NCBI GenBank assembly: GCA_002104905.1
Contig: MCFE01000853.1
Span: forward strand, 1 to 30,225
Length of the DNA stretch: 30,225 nt
Direction of reading: 5' to 3'
Source: Basidiobolus meristosporus CBS 931.73
Taxonomy: Eukaryota; Basidiobolomycota; Basidiobolomycetes; Basidiobolales; Basidiobolaceae
Shown here: positions 20,101 to 27,525 of the stretch, one piece after another
Layout: every line of letters begins with the position of its first letter
Numbering within the stretch: position 1 is the stretch's first letter
Notes under the pieces: model-generated
Told to the model about the DNA's origin: nothing
The model's input: the letters and a program-made list of their open reading frames with translations, nothing else
The model's database searches: none
Program-made: the position numbers and the translations under genes

Positions 20101-20255
20101 CCTTCTCCCACTGCATCAAGTGTTCTATTGTCACCCATGAAAACCTTCTTAATTGGAATTTCTTGATATTGGGTAAAAAGTTCTTTTTGGTGTGTAAAGT
20201 GTTGAGAAGCTCCAGAGTCAATATACCACGTCTGAGAATCCTTGTTTGTGGTCAT
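17115..20255 (-). CDS. pol: Copia Pol polyprotein (protease, integrase, RT, RNase H)
   Basis: From the first Met the product is 1,046 aa; the frame actually continues 19 codons upstream to the UAG at 20,313. Domains in order: aspartic protease with WYIDSGA (Asp13); GAG-pre-integrase zinc site His147, His152, Cys181, Cys184; integrase core with Asp212, Asp275 and Glu311; Ty1/copia RT from ~540 with YKARLVAKGYSQ, QMDVKTAFLNGE (Asp636) and YVDD at 721-724; RNase H with GYSDADW, STTEAEYMA and DNQGCIQLG near the C terminus. All active-site residues are present, so the enzymes look functional. Because pol lacks its own promoter and shares the gag frame, it is presumably made as a Gag-Pol fusion by reading through the UAG, or was so before a nonsense mutation. 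It stops at TAG directly before the polypurine tract. Confidence 0.95.
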   Translation of the reverse strand: MTTNKDSQTWYIDSGASQHFTHQKELFTQYQEIPIKKVFMGDNRTLDAVGEGTIQVNLRSSEGSHTLTFKEVLYVPEIAKNLLSVSKATAEGLSFSFDNSGCRITDQNGAHIASGIRDQNLYKLTYIPSYLEANISNLNEETPMLWHRRFGHINFDYLRKMIKDQLISGAKIDPPANLEHCEACIYGKQTRQPFKSSGLIKTKKKLDLIHSDLCGPMQNLSLGGMKYLITFIDDYTRYTWVYFMERKEEALSKFREFKAMVEREIGEKIKKICSDNGGEYTSKLFIHFCKIHGIKQETTVPYSPQQNGVAERANRSIIDMARSMIHDQKLSYDFWAESVATAVYLKNRSYNRILCDSTPFEAWYGYRPSAEHLRIFGCTAYAKKLAGNQSKFEPKSVKCIFLGYCNESKAYRLYNTKAKKLIKSRDVLFDENSKFSQKMTSDDDENLISSPPIVRIESEQNNENFFTPEDSKTMVQPESVPRNIPEVIIPVSNARRSNRTRNSPNYFINEGTNLAYAYSVHIDEPQTVKEALNSPQTKFWRSAMTEEYQALMENQTWDLVKLPINQKSIGCRWVFKTKYKADGTIERYKARLVAKGYSQTKGLDYTETFAPVAKFNSIRLILAIAAKYQFFIHQMDVKTAFLNGELDEDMYMDQPDGFVDQDNPHLVCKLKKSLYGLKQSSRAWNCKIDSYLESLSFKRSNADYSIYYKPDRANPVLLALYVDDLIIATNNLKTLEETKSNLSKEFKMSDLGELSYYLGIKFSIDRSTQTITLSQSKYIQDILKKYKMEDCKPAATPMETNLNLVKTQPNQESLVPSESPDFPYQSMVGSLMYIMLGTRPDISYSVGVVSQHNQNYGSDHIAAVKRIFRYLKGTADICLRYTYKDSEQDLVGYSDADWGQNLEDRRSTTGYTFLYCKGAISWNSRKQPTIALSTTEAEYMAACEATKEAMWLRKLLTDLGLCQKTPITLFQDNQGCIQLGRNPTFHARTKHIDIRHHFIHEAIENNLVSLVYCPTDEMIADIFTKPLARDKFEYLRSKLGLVSMNI

Positions 20256-20312
20256 ATTTAGTGCAGATATGAATAGTTTATCTTCAGTTGTTACAGCATT
20301 TCCATATTCAGG

Positions 20313-20315
20313 CTA
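20313..20315 (-). other. Single in-frame UAG between gag and pol
   Basis: Coding-strand context CAA AAA TAG CCT GAA. The gag and pol frames are identical on either side, without any other stop from the gag start to the end of pol. It may be a programmed readthrough stop or a recent nonsense mutation, for example from CAG. Confidence 0.85.
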
Positions 20316-21086
20316 TTTTTGCTGATAATCTCTCTTTTTGAAACACCGGTCTGATGTGTGTCCTTTCCTTTTGCAGTAGTTGCAAAATAGGTTGCTGTTG
20401 CCTTTGTAGGGTCTTGGGTACCTCCTTTGTTGGTTATCATTGCTTATTAAAGCATTTTCTTCTTTCTTGTAATTGGCGCTTGATTGTCTTAATTCTTCAT
20501 CCAGGAGCCTTCCATATACGTAATTTAAGGTCAAATCTTCAGTTCTGAACTCTAGGGCTGATACAAGGCCCTGAAACTTGTCTGTCAGGCTATTCAGGAT
20601 GGTAACTATCACATCCTCATCAGTAGTTGGTACGCCCACAGATTCCATCTCATCTACCAGCAGGGTAATTCTGTTAATTAGATTTTTCATTTCTTCTCCT
20701 GGCAGCATCTTTGTAGTAAAGAATTTTCTTCTCAGATACATTTTCTTGGCAGCTGAACATGACTGGTAGGTGTCTTCTAATGCTTTCCAGGCATTCTTTG
20801 CTGTTTTTGCTCTTGAGCATTGAATTAGCAATTTGTCCTTGACATTTAGGCAAATGCAGTTAAAGGCACTTTGTTCTTTCTTCTGGTACTTCAAGGCTTC
20901 CTCTCCCACGTTTTTAGGAGGGCATTCTTCTCCCATGACAATATCCCAAAGACCTCTTTCTTGTAGCAGCATCTTCATCTTCACCTTCCACACTTGGTAG
21001 TTAGATCCATCCAACTTTTCAGCAGAGGGAAAAATTCCAGTAATAGCAGTAGTAGACATTGCAGAGAGTGACAGCTTGGGGCTCAT
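20313..21086 (-). CDS. gag: Copia Gag (capsid and nucleocapsid)
   Basis: A 257-aa Gag from the first Met inside the element; a second Met nine codons on (21,059) begins the conserved-looking MSTTAITG and is an equally good start. The frame is also open into the 5' LTR up to 21,218, but that part crosses the primer-binding site and is probably not translated. The body is a helical copia-type Gag domain (LDGSNYQVWKVKMKMLLQ near the N terminus, then a Leu/Lys-rich helical region). A CX2CX4HX4C zinc knuckle, CNYCKRKGHTSDRC, lies at ~235-248, nine residues before the UAG. It forms the particle and binds the genomic RNA. Confidence 0.9.
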   Translation of the reverse strand: MSPKLSLSAMSTTAITGIFPSAEKLDGSNYQVWKVKMKMLLQERGLWDIVMGEECPPKNVGEEALKYQKKEQSAFNCICLNVKDKLLIQCSRAKTAKNAWKALEDTYQSCSAAKKMYLRRKFFTTKMLPGEEMKNLINRITLLVDEMESVGVPTTDEDVIVTILNSLTDKFQGLVSALEFRTEDLTLNYVYGRLLDEELRQSSANYKKEENALISNDNQQRRYPRPYKGNSNLFCNYCKRKGHTSDRCFKKRDYQQK

Positions 21087-21090
21087 AACC
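21079..21090 (-). other. Primer-binding site for a half-tRNA of initiator Met
   Basis: Directly inside the 5' LTR the coding strand reads GGTTATGAGCCC. Its complement, GGGCTCATAACC, is the anticodon stem-loop sequence of yeast-type initiator tRNA-Met (CAT anticodon included), not a tRNA 3' end. Drosophila copia uses the same internal priming with a tRNA-iMet 5' fragment. A 12-nt match abutting the LTR is hard to explain by chance. Confidence 0.8.
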
Positions 21091-21440
21091 TGTTGTAAGA
21101 GTCTTGGAGATATTGGAAGTGATTGGGAGAACAAGTAGATTATGTGGTTTTCACTTAATGATTTATTGATTGTAAAAGTAGTATTTATACTTTTACCAGG
21201 TCTTGGCATAACAAACACGCAGAATAGGTTAAGGAAGGTCCCAAGAACATGTGTGCAAAGTTTGGGGCTGTTTGGACAACTTTGAGAATTTTCATGTTCT
21301 GGGTACCTGGTATTTTGGTGAAAATATTCTAAGTAAATCCCGACAAGGAATTTGGTCAGTATTCTCTAGGATTTGAAGGTAATGATCTAAGTGACTAAGT
21401 TAGGTGAATATTTAGGTGGAATTACGAATTTTTTACAACA
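21091..21440 (-). repeat. Copia 5' LTR
   Basis: 350 bp, TGTTG...CAACA, matching the 3' LTR except at five positions. The likely promoter is TATAAATA at 21,182-21,189 (minus strand), embedded in the inverted repeat GTAAAAGTA-N7-TACTTTTAC. Confidence 0.95.
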
Positions 21441-21445
21441 ATGTG
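21441..21445. repeat. Copia target-site duplication, right
   Basis: ATGTG, identical to 16,749-16,753. Confidence 0.9.
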
Positions 21446-21776
21446 AACACCTCATTGGCTTAGTTACTTAAAATGTGGCTTATGGACTTAGAACTTCTTA
21501 CTTGGATTCTCAATCAGGGTTTTTTTGGAGCATTTTCATCAAAGTGTCAAGTTCCAAGCATATAACAATTGTCAGAGCTGTCCAAAAGCACCCAAATATA
21601 ACACACATAATTTGGGACCTTCTTCAACATACTTTGTGTGCTTATTTGGCTAAGATCATGTTAAAGTATAAACACTGCTTTTATGTTCAATAAATTCTTG
21701 AGTGAATGCCATGTAAACTATTTGTTCTCTCTCTCACCTCAAATATCTCCTGGACCCTTATAAGATGAGCCTCTAA
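21446..21776 (+). repeat. Old LTR of a related copia family, interrupted by the young element
   Basis: Aligns, in plus orientation, with the reverse complement of the young LTR over most of its length. Shared blocks include CATAATTTGGGACCTTCTTC, AAAGTATAAACACTGCTTTTA, CTATTTGTTCTCTCTCTCAC and ATATCTCCTGG. Right after it, ATAAGATGAGCC resembles a decayed copy of the GGTTATGAGCCC primer-binding site, so this is the 5' LTR of a plus-oriented element. Its 5' end lies left of 16,753, on the other side of the insertion. It contains no CpG. Confidence 0.7.
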
Positions 21777-22747
21777 CTCCCACTGATGTAGATTAAGAAA
21801 GGTGGGAATGTAGCATATAAGGTACATGATCATCTCAAAGAGGTTGGGTATCTCAAGTACTTTCATTGATTACCCAGTATTTTATGGCTAGATAACTCAA
21901 TTCTGGGTACTAGGAGTTGATTTAAGACATTTAATGCTAGAGTGAGCTTTTACTGGTTGATCTATTGAGTTGGGATAATTCCAGAAGCTTATGTGCAAAG
22001 CTTAAGGCTCTTGGCCATACATACATACATATAGATATTTTGATAATTTCTAGTGCCTCGATACTTTCATTTACTGATCAGTGCTGCACAACAGAGCCAT
22101 TGGCATATAATCATCAACTTATTGTTCAAGAGTACATCTATGTTATTGAAATAAGTATATGTACAGCATACTAGCTGCCACTGTATTAACCAATCTGATT
22201 TTGGTGTTTTGCTTCTCAGGTCAACAATAGTGAAGGTTTCGCTATGACTAAAATCCAAAATATTGACTCAAATGCAAAATTCCAGACCTACTTTCTGGTT
22301 AGCTCTGTATTCCTTTACAACGCTTGGGCCTATGTACCGGAGTTACATTTGGTCATGCCCATACATTGGTAGCATAGCACTCAAGCATGCACCAACTCTA
22401 ACTACTTCGATATGGCTAATATGTTACTAGGAATTTGTATAGGAGCAGGAAATTTCGGCATTCATTTTGGTACTGTTGAGGGGTCATTACTTTTAATTGA
22501 TATTGGTAGGGATATGTAAAAGGCGTAGTGAGATTTTTGGTTACCCTGGAGAAATCTGGTTTTACTATAATTCCAAGATTATCATTTTGAGAAGTTTCGC
22601 CACCAATATTTAGTAAGGATATTGATTTCGCAATTGACCCAAGTATATCAAGCAATTTCACTAATTCAAATCTGGGAGACATTTGACTACTTCGACCAGA
22701 AGGGGAGGATCGAAGCAGAATACCAGATTTAATGCATATCAGCAGGT
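21777..22747. other. Repeat-to-island transition, no recognised gene
   Basis: CpG is absent to about 22,040 and returns after that. The minus-strand frame at 22,416-22,682 (88 codons) lies just downstream of the oxidoreductase gene in the same orientation, probably in its 3' UTR, and has no recognisable signature. Confidence 0.45.
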
Positions 22748-23761
22748 TTATGCCCAGTGAGCCATATCTAAAGTGATTTTTCCAATTACCTTGCCATTCT
22801 CCACCTTTCGGTGAGCTGCAGTAAGACCATCCACTGAAAATTCTAGAGTCTCCGTTACTGTAGTCTGCAAGATCCCCGCATCAACCAGATCGGCAATCCG
22901 ATTTAAGATAACAGACTGGGATAACATATCGTGATTATACATGCTCTTTGCAAACATGAATTCCCACGAGAAACTAAGCGACTTGGTCATGTCACTGAAT
23001 GGTAGTGGCTTTTCGACTTCAACAATCGTAACAATTCTACCGAATGGCTTGATGATATCCTGTGCTATGGGGAGATACTTCTCGGTGGAGTAGCAGATAA
23101 ATATATAGTCCACACTCAAGTTCAACTCGGTTAGCTGCTGCTTGAGATCGTGGTGGTGATTGAGGACATGAGTGGCACCCATTTTTTTACACCACTCAAT
23201 GGTTTCCGGACGGGAGGCGGTAGTGATCACGTTGGTAAGATTCAAAACTTTGGACGCGATCTGTGTGGCAAGCGAGCCGACCCCACCTGCTCCATTAATA
23301 ATCAAAAGGGTTTTGGGATTCTTGGCAGTTTTTGCTTCTGGAAGGGGAATAGAGAGCTGCTCCACCAGAGCTTCCCAAGCGGTCAGGGCTGTAAGAGGCA
23401 ATCCAGCTGCTTCAGAAAAGGAAAGGGATTTCGGTTTTTTACCAACGATGCGCTCATCAACCAGAGTGTACTGAGCATTTGAGCCAGGCCGTACTAATGA
23501 GCCAGAGTACATGACCTCGTCACCTACTCGGTAGTTTTTGACATTCTCGCCAACCTCTTCGACCACACCGGCACCGTCCCAGCCCAATACTAAGGGATAA
23601 GTGTTAACAAACCCACCAGAACGGACTTTGTAGTCCACTGGATTCACGGAAACAGCAAGGTTACGAATCAACAAGTCCCCCCCGGTTGGTGTGGGTTTTG
23701 GCAGGGTTCCTTCTTCGAAGACAGACACGTCTCCACCTTTTTTTTGCAGGATAACTTTCAT
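22748..23761 (-). CDS. Zinc-type alcohol dehydrogenase-like / NAD(P)H quinone oxidoreductase (MDR family)
   Basis: A 337-aa, intronless member of the medium-chain dehydrogenase/reductase superfamily, closest by eye to the TIGR02817-type 'zinc-binding alcohol dehydrogenase family' proteins common in bacteria and many fungi. The GroES-like N domain has VNPVDYKVRSG (40-49), VLGWDGAGVVEEVG (58-71) and RPGSNAQYTLVDERIVG (91-107). The Rossmann domain has GAGGVGS at 157-163 and TASRPET (181-187). The usual catalytic zinc cysteine is absent (VNPVD instead of a Cys at that position), as in quinone-reductase-like MDRs, so a cytosolic NADPH-dependent enone or quinone reductase is expected; the substrate is unknown. 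Full length, with ATG well supported. It is divergent from the flavoprotein gene across ~614 bp, which could hold shared control elements. Confidence 0.92.
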   Translation of the reverse strand: MKVILQKKGGDVSVFEEGTLPKPTPTGGDLLIRNLAVSVNPVDYKVRSGGFVNTYPLVLGWDGAGVVEEVGENVKNYRVGDEVMYSGSLVRPGSNAQYTLVDERIVGKKPKSLSFSEAAGLPLTALTAWEALVEQLSIPLPEAKTAKNPKTLLIINGAGGVGSLATQIASKVLNLTNVITTASRPETIEWCKKMGATHVLNHHHDLKQQLTELNLSVDYIFICYSTEKYLPIAQDIIKPFGRIVTIVEVEKPLPFSDMTKSLSFSWEFMFAKSMYNHDMLSQSVILNRIADLVDAGILQTTVTETLEFSVDGLTAAHRKVENGKVIGKITLDMAHWA

Positions 23762-24375
23762 TTGGAGAATATTTGGGAAATCTATGATAAACAGCCAGCA
23801 GCAATTCTTTTAATATGCCTGTAGCATGACATCAGCAAATAACAATGACATGTTTCTGTCTCTCATACGACCAATCATGCCCTGTAGCATATCATATATT
23901 CGCATAATGAGGATAGCGTTCTAGAAGGCTCCTACAACATTACCAAAGAAGCCACTTTTAGTTTTCCTCTATGCAGAAGAAATAACGCTAAAGAGTGAAT
24001 GGCCCATAGCGGAATAGAATATTCTCGAATATCATACACTCAGAAGATCAATTCTAACTCCGATCCAGCATTTTTTCGGTGTAATCTACGAGGTCCAGAT
24101 TCCGGCTTTTCCCTTCACTGTAATCCCCTAGATTCACACAGATGTTACGATTGTGGCAGGGCCAAACACGAGTAGAGCAAAAAAAACATGATTGTTCATA
24201 TCGGCTTTTCAGGTGCCACATGTACCCCGATACTATTTGAGATTGAATTCGAGGCTTCGAATGCGATTTGAATTCAACACTCTAATCGGGTACGATCCCT
24301 GCACACCATGGCTATAAATAAACCATAATCAACATACCTCCAGTGTACACCTCCATACACTCCACACTTCTCAAT
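23762..24375. promoter_or_regulatory. Divergent intergenic promoter region
   Basis: 614 bp between two head-to-head genes. The rightward gene has TATAAATA at 24,313-24,320. No clear TATA was found for the leftward gene. Two ATTTGAATTC/GATTGAATTC words lie ~30 bp apart near 24,241-24,275, flanking TTCGAGGCTTCGAA; their meaning is unknown. Confidence 0.45.
24313..24320 (+). promoter_or_regulatory. TATA box of the flavoprotein oxidase gene
   Basis: TATAAATA 56 bp before the ATG at 24,376. Confidence 0.65.
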
Positions 24376-25998
24376 ATGACCAAGAGAGCTCAGTTCCTTG
24401 CGCTTCTGGGTGCTTGCGCCCTACTCAGTTCCTCCATGGGTGAGGAGCTCTCCAGCAAGTACACCTCCTTCAACAGATACATCTCTTGCAACAGCCAAAA
24501 GATGGTTCAGCCAAGCAGTGTTTTCGAGATGCAACGTATCGTCCGAAATGCCTATAGCAACAGACAGCACGTCAAGGGTATCGGCCACTTGCACTCCGCT
24601 TCCGATATCATTTGTACTGATGGTGTTGTTGTCAACACCGACTGTTTGAGAGACATCAAGATCAGCCGCAATCGTGAGACAGTTACCGCCCAGGCTGGCG
24701 TTAGAGTGGTTGATCTTCTCAAGCACCTAAATGCTAACGGTCTCGGCATTGTCAACATGCCCAACTTCGGTGAAGTCACCGTGGCAGGCGCTCTCGGCAC
24801 TGGCGCTCACGGCTCTTCCCTCAAGCATGTCACGGCCATGAGTGATATGGTTGTCTCCATGAGAGTTGTGACCGGTACTGGCGAGCTCAAGACCATTACT
24901 GGCAGTTTATTGGACGCCTTCCGTGTCCACATCGGTGCTGTGGGTCTCGTTTACGATGTGACTTTCAAAGTGATTCCTGCATACAAGGTCCATGTGCAAA
25001 ATTACCCGGTGCCTGAAAGCCAGTTGCTGGATGGTACTCTCGAGGCCATGGCTGAGGAATACGACTTGTTCCAGGCTTGGTGGTTCCCAGGTACCAGTAC
25101 CGTCGTTGCCTCCAACGGAACTTACGTTCCAGTCACTCAGAAGGGTGAAGACAGATGGAACTTCATCAGCAGCATGGATCCCAAGGATGTCACAGGTTTG
25201 GTGAACTCCTTCGAGCAAGTGCAGGCCACTCGCAACCTCACTGAGCTTCGCCTCATGGAGGCTGACGGGGAAAGATCCTTCTGGACCACCACCGCTACCA
25301 AACTCCCTATCTATGCCAACCCAAGCGGTGGCCTCAGCAACCCAGCTGTGGGATTCCCTCATGATATGATGACCCAAACATGCAACCCATGCTTCTGGGA
25401 CCCAACTGTCAACAAGGTTCCCTTCGACATCAGAGACATCTCCATGGGCTTCCCCATGGAGCACCTGAAGGATGTCGTCCGTGACATCCAGGAGATTCTC
25501 AAGAGATACCCCGCCTACTTCCCCTTCAACGGAATCTGGTTCCGATTCAGCCCTCCCACCAACGGCTGGATGTCCCTTTCTTATGGTCGTAAAACGGTCC
25601 ACATCGAGTTCATCACCCCATCCAGAATTGACAACATCAACGATCCCAGACTCGGACTCGAGGCCACCCAGCTCATTGGCCAAACCTTGATCAACAAGTA
25701 TGACGCTCGTCCACATTGGGGCAAGAATGGCCAGTACTACTTCTCCCACGAGGTTCGTGCCGCCGCTCACCCCAAGCTCAAGGATTTCGCCAGACTTGTT
25801 CGCCGCTACGATCCCCGCGGAGTGTTCAGCAACGACTTCACCAATCGCATCTTCAACGACATCCCATCCAAGCTGAACCCAGCCATCAAGCACTGCGCGT
25901 TGGAAGACTCCTGCCTCTGCTCCAGTGACAATGATTGTGCCAATGGCCAGGTGTGCGCTAAGGAAGATGGCTTCAGATTCTGTACCTTCCCCAACTGA
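24376..25998 (+). CDS. Secreted FAD-linked sugar-lactone oxidase-like protein with Cys-rich tail
   Basis: 540 aa, intronless. The frame opens at a GTG (24,343), but the first ATG is 24,376. Residues 1-~22 form a signal peptide (FLALLGACALLSSS). An FAD-binding (PCMH) domain follows at ~40-210. It includes GIGHLHSASDI (68-78), where L-gulonolactone and D-arabinono-1,4-lactone oxidases have a GxGHS motif with the FAD-linked His, and GTGAHGS at 141-147. The C-terminal ALO domain ends in RPHWGK (~445-450) and DPRGVFSNDF (~479-488). The last ~35 residues hold six cysteines (HCALEDSCLC...DC...VC...FC), an appended disulfide-rich module. Known relatives oxidise aldonolactones and release H2O2; here the signal peptide suggests secretion. 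The extra residue in the flavin motif makes covalent FAD attachment uncertain. Codon use is strongly biased to C-ending codons, suggesting high expression. AATAAA lies at 26,034-26,039. Confidence 0.9.
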   Translation: MTKRAQFLALLGACALLSSSMGEELSSKYTSFNRYISCNSQKMVQPSSVFEMQRIVRNAYSNRQHVKGIGHLHSASDIICTDGVVVNTDCLRDIKISRNRETVTAQAGVRVVDLLKHLNANGLGIVNMPNFGEVTVAGALGTGAHGSSLKHVTAMSDMVVSMRVVTGTGELKTITGSLLDAFRVHIGAVGLVYDVTFKVIPAYKVHVQNYPVPESQLLDGTLEAMAEEYDLFQAWWFPGTSTVVASNGTYVPVTQKGEDRWNFISSMDPKDVTGLVNSFEQVQATRNLTELRLMEADGERSFWTTTATKLPIYANPSGGLSNPAVGFPHDMMTQTCNPCFWDPTVNKVPFDIRDISMGFPMEHLKDVVRDIQEILKRYPAYFPFNGIWFRFSPPTNGWMSLSYGRKTVHIEFITPSRIDNINDPRLGLEATQLIGQTLINKYDARPHWGKNGQYYFSHEVRAAAHPKLKDFARLVRRYDPRGVFSNDFTNRIFNDIPSKLNPAIKHCALEDSCLCSSDNDCANGQVCAKEDGFRFCTFPN

Positions 25999-26033
25999 TA
26001 GATAATATTGGACGTTGAATGCTATTGGTTTGA

Positions 26034-26039
26034 AATAAA
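26034..26039 (+). terminator. Poly(A) signal of the flavoprotein oxidase gene
   Basis: AATAAA 36 bp after the TGA stop at 25,996-25,998. Confidence 0.6.
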
Positions 26040-26378
26040 GTAATTTAATTAGAGAAACAACGAACTCGACATCCATCTTGTTACCGGGGGGTACACCGGT
26101 TCTGTTGAGAAATAGATTGGATTTAATAATCTTGGGTGGTACCATTGTGACATCACCCCAGCAGTTATGCTTAACTCAAACCAACTTTATACGAGGGGCC
26201 AATCAGCGCCCCGAGCCGACTCTGACCTCGCTGAACCAATTCTGTGGCTTGTGACTTGGTTTGTCGAATGCACCATACGTAGCACACTACAGCTTCAGAA
26301 AAATTTCTGAGGTCGGACCCTTAGCATTAAAATGGGTCGGAGTGTAGCAAATGGCTGTTTCCACCACCTCAATCGAAG
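26040..26378. other. Intergenic spacer with a short palindrome
   Basis: No gene is seen. TCAGAAA-AA-TTTCTGA near 26,296-26,311 is a perfect 7-bp inverted repeat, and GGTCGGACCC / GGGTCGG words follow. The spacer presumably contains the promoter of the downstream membrane protein gene, without an obvious TATA box. Confidence 0.4.
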
Positions 26379-27525
26379 ATGATTTCCTATGATCGTCTTT
26401 ACTCTGGCGTCCTTGTGGCTTCGCTCACCTCGGCCTTGATCAACCTTCGTGTCGTACTTACCAACATCAGGATAGTGTGTACCAGGGCAGGTTTCTTGCA
26501 TGTCCTATCCAATCTTTTGGTGATAGGTAAGCTAGCCCTGGAAATCCCCCTCACCTGCGCAGCTAACCCTTTGTGGCAGGGGCGACTTTAACCAACATCG
26601 TGGACGTTGTCCTGAATTCTTTCTATGGGGACTGTCAGACTCGACTACGAACAACATGTGCGGCCATCCAACTGGCAAAGGTGCTGAACCAAGTGATTTT
26701 GTTTTGGAGATGCGAGGCCGTGACTCTGCATCGAAAGAGTATCCGCTACCTCTTCGCCGTAGTGATAGTCATCAGGTTGATCTCCACCAACACCCACTGC
26801 GCACTCCTTTCCAACGATGTGAGCGAAGGAAACCAGGCGGTGTGCATCTCCGTGCTGGAGCCCATCTCGACCCAGGCAAGTACTGCACCCTTTCCACTAC
26901 CACCCTTTTCCCTTACCCTTACCCCTGACCTTGTCACTTCTTTTTGTCCCTTTCTGTACCACTACCCTGACCAAGTGTTCCACGCAGATCACCATAGCGT
27001 TTGATGTGGTGACCGACATTGTGCTGACCGGTTTGTTCATGGTGAAGGCAAGTATTTCTGCCCGAAGTGATCGACTCCGTACTCGCTGACCACCTCTCTA
27101 GGTGTTCGAGCATGCGAGGGCTATGCGCCGCCATGCCCACAACAATCAACTGCTCCATTCGTTGTTCAAAGAGTTTCTGTACGAGGCGGTACCAATGCTC
27201 ACCATATCGTACGTACATCCCCCATTGGCCCACGCGGAGCGATCGGCTAAGAATTGATTTTTCCAGGTTCATCATCAACGTTTGCGTGTTCATTGGTGTG
27301 CTGGGGCGCAACACAGAGATACTGATCCATATTGATGTCATACTGCAACTACGTCTGGCAAATGACCTGCTGGTGCTGAATCGAATGGCCAAACTGAGGG
27401 AGCAAAGCTTCGGTGCGTCAGGAACACATAGGAGTGCACTGGATGGCTACACCAGTAGCGACAAACAGAGGTGTGCCGATTCGTATCCGCTGAAAGACAC
27501 CGAGTCCAGTTTGGCTGGGATGTGA
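26379..27525 (+). CDS. Five-exon gene for a six- to seven-pass membrane protein
   Basis: Exons 26,379-26,526, 26,580-26,875, 26,988-27,047, 27,102-27,208 and 27,267-27,525 join to a 289-aa frame without a stop. Intron 1 (53 nt) is GTAAGC...GCTAAC...CAG. Introns 2 (112 nt) and 3 (54 nt) start GCAAGT, have CTGAC branch sites and end CAG/TAG. Intron 4 (58 nt) is GTACGT...CAG. Exon 3 is exactly 20 codons and is itself a hydrophobic helix. Hydrophobic segments lie at about residues 8-28, 38-61, 76-95, 104-125, 145-169, 196-217 and, weaker, 220-242, with a polar tail of ~45 residues. The topology recalls fungal 7TM receptor-like proteins, but I cannot assign a family or ligand. The N terminus is short, so an upstream exon may be missing. 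AATAAA occurs at 27,651-27,656. Confidence 0.75.

Larger units (their letters stand above)
16754..21440 (-). mobile_element. Nearly intact Ty1/copia LTR retrotransposon (4,687 bp)
   Basis: Complete structure on the minus strand: 5' LTR 21,091-21,440, primer-binding site 21,079-21,090, gag, pol with protease, integrase, RT and RNase H in the copia order, polypurine tract 17,104-17,112, and 3' LTR 16,754-17,103, flanked by ATGTG duplications. The LTRs differ at 5 of 350 positions (about 1.4%), so the insertion is fairly recent. All catalytic motifs are intact. The only coding break is one in-frame UAG between gag and pol. The element is nested in an older LTR of a related family (21,446 onward). 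Confidence 0.97.

Noticed and set aside
21087-21218. Gag start inside the 5' LTR
   Set aside because: The frame is open by chance across the LTR end and primer-binding site. Gag similarity begins only after 21,086, so that ATG or 21,059 is preferred.
22416-22682. 88-codon minus-strand frame downstream of the oxidoreductase
   Set aside because: No family resemblance or promoter, and it lies where the 3' UTR of the oxidoreductase is expected. Weak similarity to the 13,014 tandem repeat (TTGATATTG-TAG-GGTAT) is too short to rely on.
24343-24375. Upstream extension of the flavoprotein frame
   Set aside because: The frame opens with GTG, not a eukaryotic start, and the ATG at 24,376 gives a proper signal peptide at the expected distance from the TATA box.
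24907-26145. A 412-codon open frame antisense to the flavoprotein gene
   Set aside because: It is a shadow of the strong C-ending codon bias of the plus-strand gene and extends into its 3' UTR. The product is Gly/Val/Glu-rich with no domain, while the sense product has clear family motifs.
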